Assembly (NCBI GenBank): GCA_903921455.1
Contig: CAIXPZ010000014.1
Span: 1-44,505 of the forward strand
Origin: an uncultured Verrucomicrobia subdivision 3 bacterium
GTDB taxonomy: Bacteria > Verrucomicrobiota > Verrucomicrobiae > Limisphaerales > UBA11358
Reading direction: 5' to 3'
Length of the DNA: 44,505 bases
In this document: positions 26,989 to 35,683 of the stretch, piece by piece
Position numbering within the stretch: position 1 is the stretch's first letter
Layout: each line of letters opens with the position of its first letter
Translations under genes and position numbers: made by a program
The notes under the pieces: model-generated
The model's input: the letters and a program-made list of their open reading frames with translations, nothing else
The model's database searches: none
What the model was told of the DNA's origin: nothing

Positions 26989-29184
26989 ATGGACCCACTA
27001 AAAAATTCCCCGCCGCCCGAGGCAAGATTACACTTTTTGGATTATTGGCGAGTCATACGCATCCGCAAGGCGATCATCATCACCGTTTTTCTCATCACCG
27101 CCATCATTGCGACGGCCGTTACTTTCATCCTGCCGGAATCCTACGCCAGCACCTGCAAAATCAAGGTGGAGAATGAGGTAAACGACAGCCCCGGCGGCTA
27201 TTCGCCCACGCCGTCGCAAATGAGTTATGACCCTTACTTCATTCAGACCACATTTGAAATCATGTCGTCGTCGTTGGTTTTGAGCAATGTCATCAACACG
27301 CTCAATCTGAATGTCGAGTGGGGGAAAAAATACTTCAACGGCGAGACCCTCAAAACCACAGAGACGATGGAAATCCTCAAGGGCCGCATGGGACTTGCCC
27401 CCGTGCGCAATACCAAGCTGATTTCCATCACCGTTTACAGTGACGATGCCAAGGAAGCCGCGCTGCTCGCCAACACCATCGCCGAAGCCTATAAAAACTA
27501 TCGTCAGGACACCCGTCGGCAAACTACCGCCAAAGGTTTGGAAGTTCTCCAGGGTCAATATCTGGAAGAGTCCAACCGCATCCAGATGGCGCAGCTACAA
27601 ATTGAAAACCTTCGGCGCGATTTGGGCATCACCGTTGATCAGGCTGACTCTCCCGGCTTCACCGCCTCGCTTACCACCGAACAACTACAGGCACTTCACA
27701 ATCAAATGATCGAAGGCGAACGCGCCTACAAGGAGCAGGCCGTTCAACTCCAGCAACTCAAGTCGTTCGACAATAACCGGCTTCGGGACGTGCTACCCAA
27801 CGTGGTTAACGACGGAGCCTTGAGCGACTTACTCGCTAAGCTTCACGAGGCTCAACAAAAAATTGCCACGCTTAAAATTGACTATGCTGCGGACAATCTC
27901 AATGTGACCCGCGTCCAGACGCTCATTGACACCCTGAACAAACAAATCGATGACCGCATTACCGGGATTCTTTCCAGCCTGGAAAGCCAAGTCATTTCCA
28001 AGAAGACCTCGCTGGAAGCACTCACGCAATCCGTTGAAGATGCTAAAAAGAAAGACATGACGGAATCCGCAAAAAACCAGCCTTACTATGACGCCAAACG
28101 CAATCTGGAGCAATTGCGTGATCTGCATAAACTCCTTTATTCAAAAATCGCTGCGGAAAGACTGGAACAAGAAATTCCAAAAACCCAGATGGTACAAATG
28201 ACCGACCGAGCCGAACCCGGCAAAGCGCCCGTCAAACCAAACAAAACGGTCAACATCGTGCTCGGTCTGGTTTTCGGCCTCATCATGGGCATCGGTCTGG
28301 CGTTCTTCATTGAATATCTCGACACCAGCGTCAAGACCATTGACGACGTGGAACGCACGTTCCAAGCGCCGGTTCTCGGCGTCATTCCGCAAAACATCGG
28401 CTACCTTGTGGATGAGGGGACAGAAAGCAAGCACGCCGAGGCTTATCGCGTGCTCCGCACCAACCTGCTGTTCACCCGCAAGGAAGAGACCCTCAACACC
28501 ATTGTCGTCGTCAGCGCCGGGGCCGGTGAAGGCAAATCCACCACCACCATCAATCTGGCCACAGTGTTTGCCCAGGCTGGAAATCGCGTTTTGATTGTGG
28601 ACTCCGACTTGCGCCGTCCGACCCTGCACAAACTTTTCAAGGTCACCAACAATCTTGGCTTGACCAACTATCTGCTCAAGCAAAACACCCTCGCGGAAAT
28701 CGTGCAAACCACGGGTGTGCCCAATCTCGACTTCATGGCCAGCGGTAAATTGCCCAACAGTTCCATGGGCATCCTGGGTTCCACCCAGATGAAACAGATG
28801 ATCACCGAGCTTAAACAACGCTACGACTTCATCTTCTTCGATTCACCCCCCATTCTCGGCGTGAGCGACGCCTCCATTCTGGCCAGTGAAGTGGATCTGG
28901 TGATGCAGGTCATTCAATACCGCCGCTATCCGCAGCCCATGACTATTCGCGCCAAGCAAATGATTGAGAAGGTAGGCGGGAACTTCGTCGGCATTGTCCT
29001 CAACAACATCAATATGTCGCAGGACGAAGGCTACTATTACTACAGCGGCTACTACCACGACTACTACTACAGCCGGAATCCCAGCGAACAGGATGCCGAA
29101 AACAAGTCTGCTCTCGCAGCTTCAGGTGACACTGAAATCAAAACCAAATCTTCGGATGATACCGAGATTAAACAAAAGTATTGA
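26989..29184 (+). CDS. Wzc-type polysaccharide co-polymerase / BY-kinase
   Basis: A 731-residue inner-membrane protein of the Wzz/Wzc family that governs polymer length and export. It has a Wzz domain with a first membrane helix near 28-48, a long periplasmic coiled coil (about 180-400), a second helix near 421-443, and a cytoplasmic bacterial tyrosine kinase domain. Walker A (SAGAGEGKSTT) is near 509-519, Walker A' (VLIVDSDLRRP) near 534-544 and Walker B (FIFFDSPPILG) near 614-624. A C-terminal tyrosine cluster follows with nine tyrosines between 682 and 694. Such clusters are autophosphorylated to control oligomerisation. The tail after it is acidic and Ser/Thr-rich. The Wza-like gene follows after 34 bp. 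Confidence 0.93.
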   Translation: MDPLKNSPPPEARLHFLDYWRVIRIRKAIIITVFLITAIIATAVTFILPESYASTCKIKVENEVNDSPGGYSPTPSQMSYDPYFIQTTFEIMSSSLVLSNVINTLNLNVEWGKKYFNGETLKTTETMEILKGRMGLAPVRNTKLISITVYSDDAKEAALLANTIAEAYKNYRQDTRRQTTAKGLEVLQGQYLEESNRIQMAQLQIENLRRDLGITVDQADSPGFTASLTTEQLQALHNQMIEGERAYKEQAVQLQQLKSFDNNRLRDVLPNVVNDGALSDLLAKLHEAQQKIATLKIDYAADNLNVTRVQTLIDTLNKQIDDRITGILSSLESQVISKKTSLEALTQSVEDAKKKDMTESAKNQPYYDAKRNLEQLRDLHKLLYSKIAAERLEQEIPKTQMVQMTDRAEPGKAPVKPNKTVNIVLGLVFGLIMGIGLAFFIEYLDTSVKTIDDVERTFQAPVLGVIPQNIGYLVDEGTESKHAEAYRVLRTNLLFTRKEETLNTIVVVSAGAGEGKSTTTINLATVFAQAGNRVLIVDSDLRRPTLHKLFKVTNNLGLTNYLLKQNTLAEIVQTTGVPNLDFMASGKLPNSSMGILGSTQMKQMITELKQRYDFIFFDSPPILGVSDASILASEVDLVMQVIQYRRYPQPMTIRAKQMIEKVGGNFVGIVLNNINMSQDEGYYYYSGYYHDYYYSRNPSEQDAENKSALAASGDTEIKTKSSDDTEIKQKY

Positions 29185-29218
29185 TCAATCCCACGGTTGT
29201 TGCTGATATAATTTGCCG

Positions 29219-29857
29219 ATGAAACCTTATCATTTTTCGCTACTTCGTCGAAGTTTGTTAACGCTGGTTCCAGTGCTGACATTGGGTCTCGCTGGCTGCT
29301 CCCTTTTTTCCAGTTCAGGAAATAAACCAGACTTTAATCGCGATCCGGGATACGTAAAGAATCCCGGTGAAGGCGTCCAACCGCGCCTGCACATCGGAGA
29401 CGTTGTTTCCATAACTTTTTCCGGCCTGCCCGAAACAATTGAACCGCAGGACAAACCCATCAAGGAAGACGGCACCATTACTTTGCCCGATGTCGGCCGG
29501 GTAAAAGCCGTTGGCAAAACCATTGGCGAACTTGAAGATACCATTCACGATCTTTACGTTCCAAAAATCTACACGCATCTAAATGTCACCGTCAAAACCA
29601 GCAGTGACCGCGTCTTTTACATCAGCGGCGAGGTGAAATCTCCGGGCCGGGTGATTTATGCCGGAGACATAACCGTCAGCAAAGCGATCACCTCAGCCGG
29701 CGACTTCACCGATTTTGCCGATCGGAGCGATGTGATACTCATTCGAGCCAACGGTGAGCGCTTTGAGCTTAATATGAATCGTATTCTTTCCGGCAAGAAT
29801 CCTGACCCGCCGGTCTTTCCCGGTGACCAAATCAAAGTCGGCCGCCGGTTGTTCTGA
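29219..29857 (+). CDS. Wza-type polysaccharide export lipoprotein
   Basis: A 212-residue lipoprotein. The signal ends in a lipobox LGLAGC with the modified cysteine near residue 27. The Poly_export domain begins at LHIGDVVSITFSGLPE near 60 and continues with GTITLPDVGRVKAVGKTIGEL. An SLBB-like segment (FYISGEVKSPGRVIYAGDITVSKAIT) lies near 143-165 and the end is FPGDQIKVGRRLF. It forms the outer-membrane part of the export channel with the Wzc-type kinase. The ATG at 29219 is preferred over a TTG 6 bp upstream. A TATAAT box sits at 29207-29212, so close to the start that a transcript from it would be nearly leaderless. The FHA gene overlaps its stop by 1 bp. Confidence 0.9.
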   Translation: MKPYHFSLLRRSLLTLVPVLTLGLAGCSLFSSSGNKPDFNRDPGYVKNPGEGVQPRLHIGDVVSITFSGLPETIEPQDKPIKEDGTITLPDVGRVKAVGKTIGELEDTIHDLYVPKIYTHLNVTVKTSSDRVFYISGEVKSPGRVIYAGDITVSKAITSAGDFTDFADRSDVILIRANGERFELNMNRILSGKNPDPPVFPGDQIKVGRRLF

Positions 29858-30246
29858 TGATTCAACTACGCATACTTTCGGGCCAAACGGCGGACGACAC
29901 CCTGGTCATCCGCCGTTTTCCTTTCCGCATCGGTCGCGCGCGGGAAAATGATTTATGCCTAGAGGCCAACGGCGTCTGGGATCACCACCTCACCTTGGAC
30001 TTTCAGAAATCCGAAGGTTTTACCCTACATACCGCGCCAGACACCTTCGCCGCCATCAACGAACAAACCGTGACTTCCGCACGCCTCCGCAATGGTGACA
30101 TTGTTTCCTTCGGCTCCGCTAAAATCCAGTTTTGGCTCGCCGCCCCGCGCCAACGCGGACTGCACCTCCGCGAACTGTCTGTCTGGCTACTCCTGATCGC
30201 CGTCACTGCCTTCCAGTTCGTCCTGATTTACCGGTTGCTGAAATAA
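29857..30246 (+). CDS. Membrane-anchored FHA domain protein
   Basis: A 129-residue protein consisting of one forkhead-associated domain and a C-terminal membrane helix. FHA hallmarks are FRIGRARENDLCL near 23-35 (G-R box), a histidine-containing loop (WDHHLTL) in place of SxxH, and INEQTV...LRNGDIVSFGSAKIQFWL near 66-94. The helix ELSVWLLLIAVTAFQFVLIYRLL lies at about 104-127. FHA domains bind phosphothreonine peptides, so this may recruit a phosphorylated partner to the membrane at the export machine. The usual Ser in the SxxH motif is not obvious, so phosphopeptide binding is uncertain. The start overlaps the stop of the Wza-like gene (TGATG), which implies coupled translation. Confidence 0.85.
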   Translation: MIQLRILSGQTADDTLVIRRFPFRIGRARENDLCLEANGVWDHHLTLDFQKSEGFTLHTAPDTFAAINEQTVTSARLRNGDIVSFGSAKIQFWLAAPRQRGLHLRELSVWLLLIAVTAFQFVLIYRLLK

Positions 30247-30247
30247 G

Positions 30248-30274
30248 AAACCACGCGAAAACTTCGCGTGGTTT
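30248..30274. terminator. Bidirectional terminator between convergent genes
   Basis: A perfect 12-bp stem (30248-30259 with 30263-30274, loop of 3) separates the FHA gene from the oppositely oriented purH. The arms end in A-runs and T-runs, so it can serve both directions. Confidence 0.75.
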
Positions 30275-30293
30275 GTAAATTTCACAATTTGTT

Positions 30294-31841
30294 TTAATGC
30301 CGGAAATGCCGCGCACCGGTGAACGCCATCGCCATGCCACGCGCATCTGCCGCCGCGATGACTTCCGCGTCTTTCACCGAACCGCCCGGTTGAATCGCGG
30401 CCGTCGCGCCTGCATCCGCAGCCGCGATAAGGCCGTCAGGAAACGGAAAGAACGCGTCACTGCACACTACGCTAGCGGCGAGCGATAATTTCGCCTCGCC
30501 GGCTTTCCACACCGCGATGCGGCTGCTGTCCACGCGGCTCATCTGCCCAGCGCCGGTGCCAAGCGTGCGACCTTCGCCGACATAGAGAATTGCATTGGAT
30601 TTCAAATGCTTCACCACGCGCCAGCCGAAGAGCATCGCCTTCAATTCCGCTTCCGTGGGCTGGCGTTTCGTGACGATTTTCAAATCCGCCGCCGCCGTGA
30701 CTTTCAAATCGCGCTGCTGGAGCAAGAACGAATCCGCACCCACGCTGCGCATATCCCAGGGTTGGGCTGAGAGCGGGCATTTCTGGATCTGGAGCAAGCG
30801 TAGATTTTTCTTCTTCTGCAAAATCGCCAGCGCCTCGGCGGAAAACTCCGGTGCGACGATGACCTCGCTGAAAATTTCCGCAATGGCTTCAGCACACGCG
30901 CCGTCGAGCGTTTTGTTCACGGCGATGATGCCGCCGAACGGTGCCTGCTTGTCCGTGGCGAACGCCTTGTCCCACGCCTCACGCAGGTTCGCGCCCTGGC
31001 CGACACCGCATGGATTGGTATGCTTCAAGATGGCGAGCGTCGGCACATCTTCGCGGAATTCGGCGATAAGCGCGGTCGCGGCGGTAAGATCCAGAATGTT
31101 GTTATAGGAAAGCTCCTTGCCGTGGAGTTGCTTGAAGAAATCGTGAAACTTGCCGTAGAGCGCGGCGGTCTGATGCGGATTCTCGCCATAGCGTAGCGGC
31201 TGTGCCATCGGCGCGGAAACCGTCAGCACTTGCGGCAGCGCCGATTTGTCGGCGGCAAACTCCTTTTGCAGGTGCGCGGCGATGGCGGCATCGTAAGCCG
31301 CCGTGCGCGCATAGACTTTCGCGCACAGCTTGCGGCGCAGCTCCAAAGTCGTGTTTCCGCTCTCGGAGATTTGCTTGGCCACTTCCGCGTAGTCGAATGG
31401 ATCCACGACCACCGTGACGCTGTCGTGATTTTTTGCCGCGCTGCGGAGCATCGATGGCCCCCCGATATCAATATTTTCAATGGCATCGTGCAGCTTCACG
31501 TCCGGCTTGGCGACGGTGGCTTCGAACGGATAGAGATTTACCACGACCAGATCAATCGGCTTGATGGCGTGCTGTTTCACCGCCGCCTCGTGCGCCGCAT
31601 TGCCGCGGATATAGAGCAGGCCGCCATGGACGAGCGGGTGCAGCGTCTTCACGCGACCATCGAGCATTTCGGGGAAGCCGGTGTGCTCGCTGATGTCCTT
31701 CACGACCAGGCCGGCTTCGCGCAGCGCCTTGGCGGTGCCGCCGGTGGAGATGAGCTCGACGCCTTGAGCCGCGAGGATTTGGGCGAAGGGAACCAGTCCG
31801 GTTTTGTCGGAAACAGAAAGCAGGGCGCGTTGGATTTTCAC
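30294..31841 (-). CDS. purH: Bifunctional AICAR transformylase / IMP cyclohydrolase
   Basis: A 515-residue cytoplasmic enzyme for the last two steps of purine synthesis. The N-terminal methylglyoxal-synthase-like cyclohydrolase domain (about 1-200) begins [16 protein letters not shown] with [15 protein letters not shown] near 32. The transformylase domain contains [14 protein letters not shown] near 208 and the catalytic KHTNPCGVG near 258. It ends with the short GARHFRH tail typical of PurH. Length is normal (about 510-530). It stands alone on the minus strand, downstream of nothing obvious, and ends against the shared terminator with the exopolysaccharide cluster. Confidence 0.96.
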   Translation of the reverse strand: MKIQRALLSVSDKTGLVPFAQILAAQGVELISTGGTAKALREAGLVVKDISEHTGFPEMLDGRVKTLHPLVHGGLLYIRGNAAHEAAVKQHAIKPIDLVVVNLYPFEATVAKPDVKLHDAIENIDIGGPSMLRSAAKNHDSVTVVVDPFDYAEVAKQISESGNTTLELRRKLCAKVYARTAAYDAAIAAHLQKEFAADKSALPQVLTVSAPMAQPLRYGENPHQTAALYGKFHDFFKQLHGKELSYNNILDLTAATALIAEFREDVPTLAILKHTNPCGVGQGANLREAWDKAFATDKQAPFGGIIAVNKTLDGACAEAIAEIFSEVIVAPEFSAEALAILQKKKNLRLLQIQKCPLSAQPWDMRSVGADSFLLQQRDLKVTAAADLKIVTKRQPTEAELKAMLFGWRVVKHLKSNAILYVGEGRTLGTGAGQMSRVDSSRIAVWKAGEAKLSLAASVVCSDAFFPFPDGLIAAADAGATAAIQPGGSVKDAEVIAAADARGMAMAFTGARHFRH

Positions 31842-31958
31842 GCGCGTAAAAATCTATTGTGCCGCGCCAACCGTCAATCGGCAAATTGCACTTCAAGGAA
31901 CATATTTTGCTCCGGCAACCTCCCGCTCATGGTTTGGCTGGCCGATTTTGGCCCATAC

Positions 31959-33299
31959 TCACTTGGCCGGAGCGAGTTCTGCACCAACGGCGCGTTCCAA
32001 ACGCGCGCGGGCGGTGGCGTAGTCGTGCTGGGACTGCACCTGGGTCGTCCGAGCCTGCGTCAGCGAGGTCTCGGCGTCGAGCACATCCAACTGGGTGCCG
32101 GTGCCGGCGCCAAAACGCGCATTCGCCTCGCGCAAGGCCTCCTCGGCCTGTTCCTGCACCTTGGTTTGCGACTCGAGCACTTCCTTGGCCTCCAGAAAAT
32201 CCGAATACGACGTGCGCACGTTCAATTCGATCTGACGGGCGCGGTCTTCCAGTTCGGTCCGGGACTTCTGGTAAAGCGCCTTGGATTGTTTCACTTTGCC
32301 ATAGGTCAACGCTCCGTCGAAGATATTCCAGGTCAACTGCCCGCCGACGTTCCAGCCGTTGATCTCATCGCCCACATCGGTGCTGAAGGAGGAATTCTGC
32401 CAATTGTAACCGGCGAACGCCTGGATGGTCGGCTGGTAGCCGGACTTGGCGCTGACGATGTTCAGTTTTTGCAACTCGACCTGCTCGCGCAAATCCTTCA
32501 ACTCCGTGCGTCGTTCCAGCGCCTGCTGGATGGCGTCCGGCAGAGCCATGTTCCAGCCGGCCACGTCAAAATTATCCGTAAGATTCAGCGGGATGTTTTC
32601 CAGAACTTCGCGCGGCAGGTTGTAGCCGAGGAAATTGGCCAGCACGTTCTTGGCGACGCGATACTGGCTGCTCGCGCGAAAGAGATTCGGCTTGGCATTG
32701 GCGACCGCCACTTCCGCCCGCAGCACGTTAAAGTGCGGCACCGTGCCGGCGTCAAACCGACGCTGCTGGTCATCGAGCTCCTTTTGCAGCAATTTAACCG
32801 AGGCTTCATTCACAGTGATCTGCTGCGCGGCGAGCAGCACGTCATAATACGACAGCCGCACCAGCAATAGCGTGTCAGCAATCTGTGTCTGATATTGAGC
32901 GATGGCCTGCCGCTTCTGGACCGACGCGGCCTTGACGGCGGCAATCAGCTTCCCGCCCTGGTAAATGCTCTGGACAATCTGGATGCCGGAATTCCAATTC
33001 TGATGGGGCGTGGGAAACGTCGCGCCGGGAAAGTTTTGCACCAGCGCCTTGTCCTCATCGATGTATTTCCCGCTCGCAATCAACTGCGGCAGCGCCACGG
33101 CGCGCGTCTGGATCACCACGCCCTGCGAGGCTTCGAGGTCGCTCTTGGCCTTGAGGATCACGGCGTTCTGCGCCAGCGCGATGTTGACGCAATCGGCCAG
33201 CGACAATGGCCGCGAGAGCCAGGCCGGCGCGTTGGTTTCCTGGGCAGAAACCGTCACGGCAAAAACAAACAGCAGTGAAAACCACGTCAATTTTTTCAT
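31959..33299 (-). CDS. TolC-type outer membrane efflux protein
   Basis: A 446-residue outer-membrane channel subunit. The start at 33299 gives a signal peptide (MKKLTWFSLLFVFAVTVSAQ). Two outer-membrane efflux protein repeats, each with long alanine-rich coiled coils, are seen: LSLADCVNIALAQNAVILKAKSDLEASQG near 33 and the second near 270 with DAIQQALERRTELKDLREQVELQ. The conserved closing segment FGAGTGTQLDVLDAETSLTQARTTQVQSQHDYATARARLERAVG lies at the end. It diverges from a HlyD-type lipoprotein gene, and together these form two parts of a tripartite efflux pump. The inner-membrane pump is not next to them; the ABC-2 exporter at 16336-18389 is a possible partner. Confidence 0.92.
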   Translation of the reverse strand: MKKLTWFSLLFVFAVTVSAQETNAPAWLSRPLSLADCVNIALAQNAVILKAKSDLEASQGVVIQTRAVALPQLIASGKYIDEDKALVQNFPGATFPTPHQNWNSGIQIVQSIYQGGKLIAAVKAASVQKRQAIAQYQTQIADTLLLVRLSYYDVLLAAQQITVNEASVKLLQKELDDQQRRFDAGTVPHFNVLRAEVAVANAKPNLFRASSQYRVAKNVLANFLGYNLPREVLENIPLNLTDNFDVAGWNMALPDAIQQALERRTELKDLREQVELQKLNIVSAKSGYQPTIQAFAGYNWQNSSFSTDVGDEINGWNVGGQLTWNIFDGALTYGKVKQSKALYQKSRTELEDRARQIELNVRTSYSDFLEAKEVLESQTKVQEQAEEALREANARFGAGTGTQLDVLDAETSLTQARTTQVQSQHDYATARARLERAVGAELAPAK

Positions 33300-33301
33300 A
33301 C

Positions 33302-33354
33302 AGCGAAACCATCCTACCATTCGGTAGGTTAAAAGTCGAATGAATCGTTTCGCT
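33302..33354. promoter_or_regulatory. Nested palindromes in the divergent tolC/hlyD promoter region
   Basis: CCTACC at 33313-33318 and GGTAGG at 33323-33328 form a palindrome with a 4-nt spacer. This is flanked by an inverted pair AGCGAAAC at 33302-33309 and GTTTCGCT at 33347-33354. Both lie in the 97-bp gap between divergent efflux genes, where a TetR-type repressor commonly binds. No regulator gene is adjacent, so the binding protein is unknown. Confidence 0.5.
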
Positions 33355-33396
33355 CGTAAAAAGTCCCGTTCATGGTAACGTGATCGCGGTGTCGGC

Positions 33397-34353
33397 ATGA
33401 AACATTTTGCGAACATTCTCTGGTGCGGATGCGCGGTCGCGCTGCTCGGCGGCTGCGCGAAAAACTCCTCCGATGGCTTTCAAGGCTACATCGAAGGCGA
33501 ATACGTCTATGTCGCCGCCCCGCTCGGCGGCGCGCTCGCGAAGCTGGCCGTGGCGCGCGGCGATCAGGTCAAGCAAGGCGGGCTTTTGTTTGAATTGGAG
33601 CGGCAGTCCGAAGCCGCCACACTGGCCCAGGCTGAAAAGAATCTCGCGCAGGCGCAGGCGCAGGTTGACGACCTGGTGAAAGGCAAACGCCCGACGGAAA
33701 TCGAATCACTCACCGCGCAATTGGCGCGGGCGCAGGCGAATTTGAAATTATCCGTCGCGACGGCCTCGCGCCGCGAACAACTCGGCGGCTCCGATGTGAT
33801 TTCCAAGGAAGAATTGGATCAAGCCCGGGCCGAGACCGCCGCAAATCAGGCGCAAGTCGATCAACTCACGGCAGATCTCGCCACCGCCAAACTGGGCGGC
33901 CGCGATGACGCCATCCGCGCCGCGCAGGCCGCTGTCGAATCGCAACGCGCCGCGCTCGACAAGGCCAAGTGGTCGTTTGACCAGAAACAACAATTCGCGC
34001 CCGCCGGCGCGCAGGTCCACGACACGCTTTATCGCCAAGGCGAATGGGTCGCGGCCGGAAATCCCGTGGTCGCCCTGTTGCCGCCGGAGAATGTCAAAGT
34101 GCGCTTCTTCGTGCCGCAGGACAAGTTGCCGTCGATTAAAATCGGCCAGACCGTTTCCGTCCAGTGCGACGGCACGCCGCGCGCCATCCCGGCCGTCATC
34201 AATTACATCGCCACGCAGGCCGAATACACGCCGCCCGTGATTTACAGCCGCGAGACGCGGGCGAATCTGGTGTTCATGATCGAGGCGAAAATCTCCCCGG
34301 CGGACGCGGCGGATGTGCGCCCCGGCCAACCGGCGGATGTGCGCTTGAATTAA
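33397..34353 (+). CDS. HlyD-type membrane fusion lipoprotein
   Basis: A 318-residue periplasmic adaptor. The N-terminus has a lipobox (ALLGGC, Cys20), so it is anchored by lipid instead of a helix. A lipoyl-like half near 33-70 (YVAAPLGGALAKLAVARGDQVKQGG) is followed by an alanine- and glutamine-rich coiled-coil hairpin (about 70-205). The second lipoyl half and beta-barrel domain (FVPQDKLPSIKIGQTVSVQCDG) end the protein. It should bridge an inner-membrane pump to the TolC-type channel encoded divergently. The organisation resembles YbhG of ABC-2 drug exporters. The next gene, an aminotransferase, starts 1 bp after its stop, so it shares a transcript with metabolic genes. Confidence 0.9.
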   Translation: MKHFANILWCGCAVALLGGCAKNSSDGFQGYIEGEYVYVAAPLGGALAKLAVARGDQVKQGGLLFELERQSEAATLAQAEKNLAQAQAQVDDLVKGKRPTEIESLTAQLARAQANLKLSVATASRREQLGGSDVISKEELDQARAETAANQAQVDQLTADLATAKLGGRDDAIRAAQAAVESQRAALDKAKWSFDQKQQFAPAGAQVHDTLYRQGEWVAAGNPVVALLPPENVKVRFFVPQDKLPSIKIGQTVSVQCDGTPRAIPAVINYIATQAEYTPPVIYSRETRANLVFMIEAKISPADAADVRPGQPADVRLN

Positions 34354-34354
34354 G

Positions 34355-35683
34355 ATGACCGCGCGGCAAACGCTCCAACTCCTCCGCGACCACGAATCGC
34401 GCAATATCCTGTTCGTCGAGCCGGACGGCTCGTGGCCCATTGTCTGGGAGCGCGCGCAGGGCGTTCACGTGTGGGATGCGAACGGGAAAAAGTATCTGGA
34501 CCTCACCGCCGCGTTTGGAGTGGCGGCGGCGGGCCATGCGAATCCAAACGTGGTCAAGGCCGGCCAGAAACAAATGGCGAAACTGCTGCACGCCATGGGG
34601 GACGTGCATCCGCACGCGCTGAAGGCGCAACTGGCAAAAGAATTAAGCCGGCTGACGTTCGAGCGCTGGACAAATCTTCCGCAGCGGAAAACCAAACCTG
34701 CCAAACGCCAAACCGGTAAAGTCATTTTCAGCAACTCCGGTTTTGAAGCCGTCGAATCCGCGCTGAAGACCGCACTGCTGGCCACCGGCAAGCGCGGGGT
34801 CATCGCCTTTAAAGGCGGCTATCACGGCCTCGGCTACGGCGCGCTCAACGCCACGCACCGCGAGCATTTCCGTTCGCCGTTCCGCGACCAGCTCCGCGCG
34901 TTTGGCCGGTTCGCCAGATTTCCCACGACCAAGGGCGATTTGCCGTCGCTGGCAGCATCGCTCCGCCATATTTTCGCCCGTGAAAAAATCGGGGCCATCC
35001 TCGTGGAGCCAATCCAGGCGCGCGGCGGCATCAACGTTCCGCCGCCGGAATTCCTGCCCCTGCTCCGCCGATTGTGCGACCAGCACGGCGCGCTCCTGAT
35101 TCTCGACGAGATTTACACGGGCTTCGGCCGCACGGGTGCGTGGTTCGCCTGCGAGCACTCTCGCGTGACGCCGGATTTGATCTGCCTGGGCAAAGCGTTG
35201 ACCGGCGGCTTTCCCCTCTCGGCCTGCGTCGGGCGCGCGGAGGTGATGGACGCCGCCTGGCCCGCCTCGACGGGCGAGGCGATTCATACCAGCACGTTCC
35301 TCGGCCATCCGGTGGGCTGCGCGATGGCGCTGGCGGAAATTGCCGAAATCAAAAGATTAAAGCTGGTCGCCCGCGCCGCCGAACGGGGAACTGCTTTGCT
35401 CGCCGAACTGGCTTTGATTCAAGACTCAAATCTAAAAATTCAAACCTCCGCGCGCGGCCTGGGCTTGATGGCCGGGCTGGAATTGCGTTGGCCCGACGGC
35501 CGGCCCGCCACGGAGATTGCCTTGCGCGTCATCAAAAAGCTGTTGCACCGCGGCTACATTTTTCTGCCCGAAGGCGAACACGGCAACGTCATCGGCTTCA
35601 CGCCGCCGCTGACCATCACGAAATCACAACTGGCGCAAGCGGTCCGCGCGCTGCGAACGATCCTGGCTCATGAAACTCTCTGA
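34355..35683 (+). CDS. Class III PLP aminotransferase
   Basis: A 442-residue aminotransferase of the acetylornithine/4-aminobutyrate type. GVHVWDANGKKYLDLTAAFGV near 36-56, FKGGYHG near 152-158, LILDEIYTGFGRTG near 248-261 and the cofactor lysine in CLGKALTGGFPLS (about Lys280) identify the class. The exact substrate is not clear. Two A/C-rich low-complexity inserts are visible in frame, LPQRKTKPAKRQ near 108-119 and IQDSNLKIQTS near 355-365. They resemble the insert in QueE. It starts 1 bp after the HlyD gene and its end overlaps rsmA by 14 bp, so the three genes are translationally linked. Confidence 0.88.
   Translation: MTARQTLQLLRDHESRNILFVEPDGSWPIVWERAQGVHVWDANGKKYLDLTAAFGVAAAGHANPNVVKAGQKQMAKLLHAMGDVHPHALKAQLAKELSRLTFERWTNLPQRKTKPAKRQTGKVIFSNSGFEAVESALKTALLATGKRGVIAFKGGYHGLGYGALNATHREHFRSPFRDQLRAFGRFARFPTTKGDLPSLAASLRHIFAREKIGAILVEPIQARGGINVPPPEFLPLLRRLCDQHGALLILDEIYTGFGRTGAWFACEHSRVTPDLICLGKALTGGFPLSACVGRAEVMDAAWPASTGEAIHTSTFLGHPVGCAMALAEIAEIKRLKLVARAAERGTALLAELALIQDSNLKIQTSARGLGLMAGLELRWPDGRPATEIALRVIKKLLHRGYIFLPEGEHGNVIGFTPPLTITKSQLAQAVRALRTILAHETL

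Noticed and set aside
31230..32870. Plus-strand open frame of 546 aa across purH and tolC
   Set aside because: Antisense to two genes with clear family motifs; it has no motif of its own and crosses a gene boundary.
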